Shown here piece after piece: positions 16,140 through 21,898 of a stretch of DNA of 27,902 nucleotides. Every line of letters starts with the position of its first letter. Position 1 is the first letter of the stretch. The notes beneath the pieces are model-generated. The model was not told where the DNA came from, searched no databases, and saw only the letters and a list, made by a program, of their open reading frames with translations. Source of the DNA: CBDCWT01 sp965223305 (GTDB lineage Bacteria > Planctomycetota > Planctomycetia > Pirellulales > Pirellulaceae); contig CBDCWT010000071.1 of assembly GCA_965223305.1 (NCBI GenBank), positions 1-27,902 of the forward strand. The letters run 5' to 3'. The position numbers were made by a program, and so were the translations under genes.

Positions 16140-16372
16140 GCGCTTCTGGAGCTATCCGAGGCAGACTCCTACCTCTCTCCGGGCGGACGCTGCAACCGAT
16201 TTTTTTATCCCAACCGCACTTCCCTTCCATTCCGCACAGTTCCGCAAAACCATTCATTTTCCTTGAACGATGTATTTTCACATCATGTTGGGCCGATCTC
16301 ATGGAAACGCAACGGATGGAGAAACTGCCAAGGTAGGCGGCACCATGCAGCCTCTTTGGGAGGATCAAGTCA

Positions 16373-16723
16373 GTGGCGAAAAAGAGCAAGCAGGTTGAAC
16401 TGGACCGACGCTCGAACGACGAGCGGCGCGAGGAGCAGGTGGACCGGCGGCAAGCCGACCTCGAGGTGGGGGATGATCGCAGGCAGGGGGACCGCCGCAA
16501 GGTCCAGCGGCGGCGGCAGATCGACCCGACGACCTGTGAGCGGGATTACACCACGGACGAGATTGAATTCATGCAGGCCATGGACGCTTACAAGCGCGCC
16601 AGCGGGCGCATGTTCCCCACCTGCAGTGAGATCCTCGAAGTGATCCGGGATCTCGGCTACGTCCGCGTGGGCGTCTCGGACGCTGCGGAGCCGGAGGAGG
16701 AACCGGTCGAAACGGAGAGCTAG
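16373..16723 (+). CDS. small charged protein of unknown function
   Basis: A 116-residue protein starting at GTG 16373, supported by a strong GGGAGGA at 16358-16364, 8 nt upstream. Residues 1-50 are extremely charged with repeated RR and DRR units (DRRSNDERR, DRRQAD, DDRRQGDRRK). Residues about 52-100 are more ordered (CERDYTTDEIEFMQAMDAYK, then CSEILEVIRDLGYVRVGV) and look like a small helical domain. The tail is acidic (EPEEEPVETES). There is no signal peptide or membrane segment. I do not recognise the family. The stop codon TAG is the first three bases of the following 180-bp repeat. Confidence 0.75.
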   Translation: MAKKSKQVELDRRSNDERREEQVDRRQADLEVGDDRRQGDRRKVQRRRQIDPTTCERDYTTDEIEFMQAMDAYKRASGRMFPTCSEILEVIRDLGYVRVGVSDAAEPEEEPVETES

Positions 16724-16900
16724 CCCGAATTATTCATGAGCGATCTGCTGCGAGGTCGTAAGTCCATCCGTGGCTTCGTCATGCTTCACAATTCTCCCTC
16801 GACGTATTGCTTCAATACGCCTGCGGAAGAATTGCTCGCCTTCCTTGCCACGAACGTACCTACAACCTCTGGCGACGATCTTCATAAATAATCCGGGCTA
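16721..16900. mobile_element. 180-bp MITE-like element with 19-bp terminal inverted repeats
   Basis: The ends TAGCCCGAATTATTCATGA (16721-16739) and TCATAAATAATCCGGGCTA (16882-16900) are inverted repeats pairing at 17 of 19 positions. Internally, CAATTCT (16789-16795) faces AGAATTG (16828-16834), and within that CGTATTG (16803-16809) faces CAATACG (16813-16819) around a 3-nt loop. No gene is inside. The size, terminal repeats and lack of coding fit a miniature inverted-repeat element. No flanking target duplication is clear. The first base of the element is the first base of the upstream gene's stop codon. Confidence 0.65.
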
Positions 16901-17004
16901 GGCGGTTGTATTTCGCTAGTCGGGTGTTCGACAACTCGATATCGGCGGGCAGCTGGGCGGGAGGTTAACGCCCCCTTCACCGGAGCTCATGACGCCCGTT
17001 CCCC

Positions 17005-17033
17005 TTGCCGATTAACCAGGCGGCTGGTACGAT
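17005..17033 (+). promoter_or_regulatory. promoter candidate for rpmE
   Basis: TTGCCG (17005-17010), a 17-bp spacer and TACGAT (17028-17033), each matching consensus at 4 of 6. Transcription would begin near 17040, giving a leader of about 40 nt before rpmE. Confidence 0.4.
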
Positions 17034-17035
17034 TT

Positions 17036-17059
17036 GTGGCAAAGCCACTCCACTTTTTT
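17036..17059 (+). promoter_or_regulatory. leader hairpin with T tract before rpmE
   Basis: GTGGC-aaa-GCCAC (17036-17048) is followed 5 nt later by T6 (17054-17059), all about 20 nt before the rpmE start. It could be an early attenuator or part of a translational control structure. Its 5-bp stem is short, so the call is weak. Confidence 0.3.
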
Positions 17060-17079
17060 GGTCGACCTGGGGATACGCA

Positions 17080-17343
17080 ATGAAGGACGGGATTCATCCG
17101 GACTATGTCGAAACGGCAGTGACCTGTGGTTGCGGCAACACGTTCACAACGCGCAGCACCCGCCCGGAGTTGAAGGTCGACATCTGCAACATGTGCCATC
17201 CGTTCTTCACAGGCAAGCTGAAATACGTCGATACGGCGGGCCGCATCGAGAAGTTTCAGAACAAATTTGCGGCAGGTAGCTACGCCAGCCTGCAAAAGCC
17301 AAAGAAGAAAAAGAAACCCGCCAAGCCGGCAGCAGAGTCGTAG
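17080..17343 (+). CDS. rpmE: 50S ribosomal protein L31
   Basis: An 87-residue zinc-binding (C+) L31 that helps bridge the two ribosomal subunits. The zinc ligands are visible: C16 and C18 in TCGCGN, C36 and C39 in CNMCHPFF. KDGIHPDY at the N-terminus and HPFFTGKLKYVDTAGRIEKF are the family signature. The C-terminus carries a lysine-rich extension (KPKKKKKPAKPAAES). ATG 17080 has GGGGA 8 nt upstream; 25 in-frame codons further up belong to the leader. Downstream lie prfA and prmC, a gene order common in bacteria. Confidence 0.95.
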   Translation: MKDGIHPDYVETAVTCGCGNTFTTRSTRPELKVDICNMCHPFFTGKLKYVDTAGRIEKFQNKFAAGSYASLQKPKKKKKPAKPAAES

Positions 17344-17458
17344 CGCCCGGTTTGACTGGATGGCTGCTGGACGGGCACTTAGGTGGTGCTCCGGAGCTTG
17401 CGTTCTTTGATCTCCGGTGTTGAGGCGGCGGTTCTTTTTTCTTTCTTCAGGTCTTGTT

Positions 17459-18533
17459 ATGCGCGAAATGCTGGAGCAAAAGCTGGCTCGTTTCGAGCAG
17501 TTGGAAGAGGCCATGTCTGACCCCGAGGTGCTCTCGAACTCGGCGAAGATGGCTTCGATTGCCCGTGAGCACGGCTCGCTGGTCAAGTTGGTCATGCGCT
17601 ACCGTGGGTTCCGGAAACTCAGCCTGGAAGTCAGCGAGGTACGTGAGCTGGCGCTCAGTGAGGATCCGGAGGAACGTGAGCTGGCCGCTGCCGAGCTGCC
17701 GGAGCTGCTTGGAGAATCGCGAGTCGGTTTGGAACGAGTTGCTGGAATTGACGATCGGCGGTGACGACGCAAACCGCACGCGCTGCATCATGGAGATCCG
17801 GGCGGGCACTGGTGGGGACGAAGCCGCCCTTTTCGCCCGAGATCTGTTCGAGATGTACAAAAAGCACGCGGAGCAGAAGGGATGGCGTCTCGAGTTGTTG
17901 AACTCGAGCCCCACTGAGTTGGGGGGCTTTAAGGAGATCTCACTGGCATTCGAGGGCGAGGGGGTCTTTCGAGAGCTGCAGTATGAAAGCGGCGGGCATC
18001 GCGTACAACGGGTCCCGGAAACCGAAGCCAAGGGCCGGATTCACACTTCGGCGGCAACCGTGGCAGTGATGCCTGAGCCAGAGGACGTCGAGGTCGATTT
18101 GAAGCCCGACGAGTATCGCACAGACAAGTTCCACGCCAGCGGACCTGGCGGACAACATGTGAACAAAACCGAATCCGCCATCCGCCTGACGCACCATGAA
18201 TCGGGGATCGTGGTGCAGTGCCAAGACGAGAAGAGCCAGCACAAGAACCTGGCGAAGGCGATTCGTGAACTCAAGGCGCGGCTCTACGATCGCAAACGCC
18301 AGCAAGAGAATCAGCGGCGGGCCGACCAACGCAAGACCTTGATCGGGTCTGGAGATCGCAGCCAGCGCATTCGGACTTATAACTTCCCGGAGAATCGAGT
18401 TACCGACCACCGCATCAATCTAACGCTCTACAAGCTCGATCAGATCTTGGCCGGCTGGCTCCAACCGGTGACCGATGCGCTGATCGAACACGACCGCGAG
18501 CAGATACGCAGCTCCATGGGGGGTTTCGACTAG
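17459..18533 (+). pseudogene. prfA: peptide chain release factor 1, disrupted by a +1 frameshift
   Basis: RF1 reads UAA and UAG and releases the finished peptide. Residues from ATG 17459 (MREMLEQKLARFEQLEEAMS) through about residue 84 are in one frame, which ends at TGA 17762-17764. From about 17709 the protein continues in the next frame (ENRESVWNELLELTIGGDDA, then MEIRAGTGGDEAALFARDLF) to 18533. Removing one T at 17709-17710 restores 357 residues, the normal RF1 length of about 360. The catalytic GGQ is intact (SGPGGQHVNKTES), and the codon-recognition PxT motif is PET in RVPETEAKGRIHTS, identifying RF1, not RF2. Since RF1 is essential, the break is a sequencing error, a programmed frameshift, or a very recent mutation. 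The local context is GGAG-CTG-CTT-GGA. prmC follows after 3 nt. Confidence 0.9.
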
Positions 18534-18536
18534 AGC

Positions 18537-19421
18537 ATGTCCTCCGACCAACCGTGGACGATCGGTCGTCTACTGCAATGGACAACCGAGTATTTCCGCA
18601 AGCACGAGGCTTCCAATCCACGGCTGGACGCCGAGGTGTTGCTGGCGGAAGCCCAAAACTGCCAGCGAATCGAACTCTACACCGCATATGACGAGCTGGT
18701 CGACGAGGCACCTCGGGCGCGCTTTCGCGAACTGGTGCGTCGCCGCGCGGCCGGTGAACCAGTCGCCTACCTCGTGGGCCATCGTGAGTTCTATTCAATG
18801 TCCTTCACCGTCACACCTGATGTATTGATCCCGCGTCCCGAGACGGAACTCCTGGTCATGCAGTTGCTCGACGCCGCCAGGGAACTCGGCGATCGCAGCC
18901 GGTTGGAGATTGCCGACGTCGGTACGGGGAGCGGCGTGATTGCACTGTGCGCGGCAACGCACCTGCCCAACTGTCACGTCACAGCGATCGACATCAGCCC
19001 CGCGGCACTCGACGTCGCTAAAGCGAACGCCAGCCGCTTGAACGTCGCCGATCGCATCGAGTTCTTAATCGGCGATCTGCTGGAACGCCTTCCTGAGACA
19101 ACACAGCTGGATTTCGTTGTCAGCAACCCACCGTATGTAAGTCAGGCGGAGTTCGACCAACTGGCCGTCGAAGTCAAGAACTACGAACCACCCGGCGCGC
19201 TCTTAGCGGGGAAAACCGGCACTGAAATCATCGAGCGTTTGATTCCCCAAGCAGCGGCGCGGCTCCGGCCGGCCGGACAGCTACTTTTCGAGATCAGCCC
19301 CATGATCGAGACCGAAGTTGTGGATCTGCTGCGCGCCGAGCAGCGGCTAGAGGCGCCTGCGGTGGCCAAGGACCTGGCCGGTCTTGCACGTGTCGTTTCC
19401 GCTCGACGGACCCAGCATTAA
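18537..19421 (+). CDS. prmC: peptide chain release factor N5-glutamine methyltransferase
   Basis: A 294-residue SAM-dependent methyltransferase that methylates the glutamine of the GGQ motif in RF1 and RF2, which raises release activity. The N-terminal helical domain (about 1-95) contains RRAAGEPVAYLVGHREFYSM. The Rossmann methyltransferase domain shows the SAM-binding loop IADVGTGSGVIALCAA and the catalytic NPPY motif (N197 to Y200, VVSNPPYVS). It starts 3 nt after the prfA stop, so the substrate and its modifying enzyme are made together. The stop codon TAA is the first triplet of a downstream tandem repeat. Confidence 0.95.
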   Translation: MSSDQPWTIGRLLQWTTEYFRKHEASNPRLDAEVLLAEAQNCQRIELYTAYDELVDEAPRARFRELVRRRAAGEPVAYLVGHREFYSMSFTVTPDVLIPRPETELLVMQLLDAARELGDRSRLEIADVGTGSGVIALCAATHLPNCHVTAIDISPAALDVAKANASRLNVADRIEFLIGDLLERLPETTQLDFVVSNPPYVSQAEFDQLAVEVKNYEPPGALLAGKTGTEIIERLIPQAAARLRPAGQLLFEISPMIETEVVDLLRAEQRLEAPAVAKDLAGLARVVSARRTQH

Positions 19422-19470
19422 CCGAACGGCCCTAGTAGCCGAATTAACCGAACTGCCCTAGTAGCCGAAT
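19419..19470. repeat. 26-bp tandem duplication at the prmC stop codon
   Basis: Two head-to-tail 26-bp units (19419-19444 and 19445-19470) differ at one base (19428 against 19454). Each starts TAACCGAAC and ends CCTAGTAGCCGAAT. The first three bases are the prmC stop codon. The end of the second unit is also the first ten bases of the family A palindrome, so the duplication probably arose with or after that element. Confidence 0.8.
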
Positions 19471-19532
19471 TCGCCAGAATTTGGACGAATCGGCAGTCCA
19501 CCAAACTCTGACGAGTTCGGCTACGATCGGAT
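19461..19532. repeat. palindromic repeat, family A, full copy 2
   Basis: Arms 19461-19484 and 19501-19524 (24 nt each) with a 16-nt spacer, followed by GATCGGAT. The left arm is identical to the left arm of the copy at 3436, and the right arm differs from it at one base. The spacers are related (both contain CAGTCC). Confidence 0.85.
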
Positions 19533-19586
19533 GGCGACCGTAATCACGCAATGCCCGCCAACGGTCAGCTCACGAGCATCGGCGCG

Positions 19587-19925
19587 TCAGCCAGATCGGA
19601 ACGCCCGGTCTGCGGCGCAGGCCATCCCTACCGCGTAGCCAACGAGCGGGTAGAGGAGGCCGAGCGACGCAGCGGTCCAGCTGGGCGGGGACACGACAAC
19701 CAACACCAGCAGGAGTATCGCGACCGTCATGGCCGTGCCTGCGACGGCTCCTAACACCATGTTTTCGATTCTCAATAGTCGAATGCAGGTTCCAACAACA
19801 ATGATGCCCAACACCAACAGAGGCAGCAAAGGTCCGATGAGACGTTCGGCGGCACAGAAGGTCGCGGCAGCGGTCACGAAAAAGAACAGCTGACGGAGAT
19901 CGTACTGGATCATCGGGCTAGCCAT
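19587..19925 (-). CDS. small membrane protein of unknown function
   Basis: A 112-residue protein with about three hydrophobic helices: LFFFVTAAATFCAAERLIG, a central GPLLPLLVLGIIVVGTCI, and MTVAILLLVLVVVSPP with a further hydrophobic stretch near the C-terminus. The N-terminal QYDLRQLFFFVT resembles the start of many small planctomycete membrane proteins, but I know no function. The start at 19925 overlaps the end of the sixA-like gene by 8 nt (ATG 19913 is an alternative that would not overlap), so the two are probably cotranscribed and coupled. Confidence 0.7.
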   Translation of the reverse strand: MASPMIQYDLRQLFFFVTAAATFCAAERLIGPLLPLLVLGIIVVGTCIRLLRIENMVLGAVAGTAMTVAILLLVLVVVSPPSWTAASLGLLYPLVGYAVGMACAADRAFRSG

Positions 19926-20409
19926 CTAATTCGCGGGGCAACCAAAGCGCCACGAGTCGCCCGTGGCTATTCTGGCTGAGCCCAGACCAACTCGTAAGTT
20001 CCAGCTCAACATGGGCCAGCGCCGCAGTGGGTAGTGCTTCTTGAGCACCGGTCAGCTTCGTCAGCAGTTGCTCGAGGCCCGGGTTGTGACCCACGATCAA
20101 GATCCGCTCGTAGTTGTCCGGCTGTTGCTGCAGTGTCTCGACGTAAGTAGCAGGAGACGCCAGGTAGAACTCGGAGCAGAGTTGGATCTCTGGCGAACCG
20201 CACTGGGCGGCAACCTTTTCCGCCGTCTTTCGAGCCCGCTTCGCGGTTGAACTCAACAAGACCTCCGGGAGCAGCTGCTCGTCGCAGAGCAACTGTCCCA
20301 TTCGAGGTGCTGCTCGTTTGCCGCGCGCGTTCAACGGACGATCGTGATCCCTCACACCGGCGTCGGCCCAGCTCGATTTGGCATGCCGCATGATGAGCAA
20401 TGTTTTCAT
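19918..20409 (-). CDS. sixA: SixA-type histidine phosphatase
   Basis: A 163-residue member of the RHG histidine phosphatase superfamily. The phosphohistidine-forming motif is R8-H9 (LIMRHAKSSW), the second catalytic histidine is H108 (ILIVGHNPGLEQL), and SSTAKRARKTAE carries the additional arginine. SixA in E. coli dephosphorylates phosphohistidine on phosphorelay or PTS proteins; the target here is unknown, and small-molecule phosphatase activity is also possible. AAGGTGTGG lies directly before the ATG. It is divergent from the flavin reductase gene and overlaps the small membrane protein gene downstream. Confidence 0.85.
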   Translation of the reverse strand: MKTLLIMRHAKSSWADAGVRDHDRPLNARGKRAAPRMGQLLCDEQLLPEVLLSSTAKRARKTAEKVAAQCGSPEIQLCSEFYLASPATYVETLQQQPDNYERILIVGHNPGLEQLLTKLTGAQEALPTAALAHVELELTSWSGLSQNSHGRLVALWLPRELDG

Positions 20410-20559
20410 ACCACACCTTGGTTGATGGAATGCAGCCGAGCTGCCGTCGTCGACCGTCCCACCTCGGTCACCGCATTGACCGCTCTGCAGAGTTCCTCAC
20501 AGAGTGGACTGACTGCGCCGCGCTGGCCGCGCCGTCCGCGAATCGGTGGGAACTCCATT

Positions 20560-20588
20560 TTGACCGAGGACCCGACCCCTCGTAAACT
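20560..20588 (+). promoter_or_regulatory. sigma-70-type promoter candidate for the flavin reductase gene
   Basis: TTGACC (20560-20565), a 17-bp spacer, and TAAACT (20583-20588). The -35 matches at 5 of 6 and the -10 at 4 of 6. The predicted start of transcription is about 28 nt before GTG 20623, which supports that start codon over the longer upstream frame. Confidence 0.5.
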
Positions 20589-20622
20589 GTCAACTTTCCC
20601 CAATCAGAGAGGATCGCTACTC

Positions 20623-21093
20623 GTGTTCGACCCACAAGCACAAAAACGGATTATGGGGCAGTTTGCCACGGGGGTAACGGTCGCCAGCACCTGCATTGGC
20701 GACGAGACGTGGGGAATGACTGCCAACGCCGTCACATCGCTGTCACTGAACCCGCCCCAAGTGTTGCTCTGCATCGTGCGTGACAGCCAATCACACGCGA
20801 AATTCAACGAGGGTGGTTGTTTTGGGCTGAGCATCCTGTCGGCCGGAGACGAAGAGCTGTCGAACCGCTTTGCGTTTCAGGGCCCTAAGGACTTTTCCAA
20901 CCTCGAGACGTTTATCGCTGAGACGGGAGCGCCGATCTTGCAAAGTGCGATCGGCTGGGTCGACTGTCGCATTGTGGAGATCATGGCTGGTGGGGATCAC
21001 GACATTTTTATTGGTGAAATCGTTGCCGGAGACGTCGGCGAGGGCAGCCCACTGCTTTACTACCAGGGCAAATACGCGCGGCTGCAGGGCTGA
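20623..21093 (+). CDS. flavin reductase-like FMN-binding protein
   Basis: A 156-residue protein of the flavin reductase / FMN-binding split-barrel family. Typical features are MGQFATGVTVAST, WGMTANAVTSLSLNPPQVLL (FMN and substrate contacts), SHAKFNEGGCFGLSIL and the C-terminal PLLYYQGKYARL. Such enzymes use NAD(P)H to reduce free FMN or FAD for a partner oxygenase, but no such partner is nearby. The start is GTG 20623 with GAGAGGA 10 nt upstream; ATG 20653 is an alternative. The frame stays open upstream to 20344 but runs through the sixA promoter region and is not family-like. Confidence 0.85.
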   Translation: MFDPQAQKRIMGQFATGVTVASTCIGDETWGMTANAVTSLSLNPPQVLLCIVRDSQSHAKFNEGGCFGLSILSAGDEELSNRFAFQGPKDFSNLETFIAETGAPILQSAIGWVDCRIVEIMAGGDHDIFIGEIVAGDVGEGSPLLYYQGKYARLQG

Positions 21094-21102
21094 GAGGGTG
21101 CC

Positions 21103-21131
21103 TTGCGTAAGTACCTTGGCTGTGGCATATT
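21103..21131 (+). promoter_or_regulatory. weak promoter candidate for hisA
   Basis: TTGCGT (21103-21108), a 17-bp spacer and CATATT (21126-21131), the latter preceded by TGG, which gives an extended -10 form. The matches are modest. The gene may also be read from the flavin reductase promoter upstream. Confidence 0.28.
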
Positions 21132-21164
21132 GCGAGTTTTTACCCGTCTCGATGACGCGCCCCC

Positions 21165-21887
21165 ATGCAGATTTGGCCGGCAATTGATCTCCGCGGCGGC
21201 CGCTGTGTCCGCCTTCAACAGGGTGACTACGATCGCGAGACGGTCTTCGGCGACGACCCCGCGACGGCCGCTCGCAGTTGGGTCAAGCAAGGCGCCCAGT
21301 ATCTGCATCTGGTCGACTTGGATGGCGCCCGCGACGGCCAGGCCGTGAATCGAGAAGCCGTCTTGGCGATTCTCGCGGCAGTCGACATTCCCTGCGAGCT
21401 GGGGGGAGGAATCCGCGACGACCAATCCTTGCGAGATTGGCTGGATGCCGGCATGACTCGGCTTGTGATTGGCACACGAGCACTCACAGACCTCGACTGG
21501 TTCCGCCGCACCTGTGAACGGTTCCCCGGTCGGCTGGTCTTGGGTCTTGACGCACGGGATGGCCAGCTGGCGACCGACGGCTGGTTGAAAACCAGCCGTC
21601 AGGGGGCGATTGAGTTCGCGCAACAAGTTCAAGACGAACCCTTGGCGGCCATCGTCTACACAGATATCGCTAAGGATGGAATGCTGGCGGGACCCAACCT
21701 GGCAGCCATCTCCGCACTCCGAGCCGCTGTGGACGTTCCGCTGATTGCCTCCGGTGGGGTCACCACGGCGGAAGACGTGCGTCAATTAGCGGAAATCGGC
21801 GTTGCCGGCTGCATCATAGGCCGGGCACTCTATGAAGGAAAACTAACCCTCGCGGACGCGATCGAAGCAGCGAAACTCGCTACATGA
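21165..21887 (+). CDS. hisA: phosphoribosylformimino-5-aminoimidazole carboxamide ribotide isomerase
   Basis: A 240-residue (beta/alpha)8-barrel isomerase of histidine biosynthesis that converts ProFAR to PRFAR. The two catalytic aspartates are D8 (IWPAIDLRGG) and D129 (VLGLDARDG). Phosphate-binding loops are visible as ELGGGIRDD, VIGTRAL and IASGGVTT, with YTDIAKDGMLAGPN as the family block. No strong ribosome binding site precedes the ATG. The stop overlaps an ATGA with the first possible start of the EF-G-like gene. No other his gene is in the window, so the pathway is dispersed or lies outside. Confidence 0.96.
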   Translation: MQIWPAIDLRGGRCVRLQQGDYDRETVFGDDPATAARSWVKQGAQYLHLVDLDGARDGQAVNREAVLAILAAVDIPCELGGGIRDDQSLRDWLDAGMTRLVIGTRALTDLDWFRRTCERFPGRLVLGLDARDGQLATDGWLKTSRQGAIEFAQQVQDEPLAAIVYTDIAKDGMLAGPNLAAISALRAAVDVPLIASGGVTTAEDVRQLAEIGVAGCIIGRALYEGKLTLADAIEAAKLAT

Positions 21888-21898
21888 AGGAACCTGGT

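Larger units (their letters stand above)
15504..16372. other. 869-bp gene-free, palindrome-rich spacer
   Basis: No protein with family similarity, ribosome binding site or sensible composition is found here on either strand. The stretch is a mosaic of inverted repeats, listed separately: hairpins at 15506-15520, 15540-15557 and 15559-15573, a palindrome cluster at 15619-15657, a nested pair at 15693-15845, an interrupted pair at 15892-15951, a truncated family A copy at 15961-16002, and a pair at 16081-16139. From about 16190 to 16372 the sequence is less repetitive and probably holds the promoter of the next gene. GATGT-attttc-ACATC at about 16268-16283 is a small inverted repeat there. Confidence 0.7.

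Noticed and set aside
15504..16372. CRISPR array or small genes in the palindrome-rich spacer
   Set aside because: The repeats are inverted, different in sequence and irregularly spaced, with no direct repeat-spacer pattern. Open frames there, such as 16007-16336, have no start signal or family similarity.
17454..17708. Long frame beginning at 17454 as the true prfA N-terminus
   Set aside because: In that frame the first 85 codons translate to Trp/Arg/Ser-rich nonsense, whereas the ATG 17459 frame gives a clean RF1 N-terminus. The two frames join only by a shift near 17709.
20344..20622. 93-codon N-terminal extension of the flavin reductase
   Set aside because: The sequence is not family-like, overlaps the sixA start region, and a promoter plus ribosome binding site sit just before GTG 20623.
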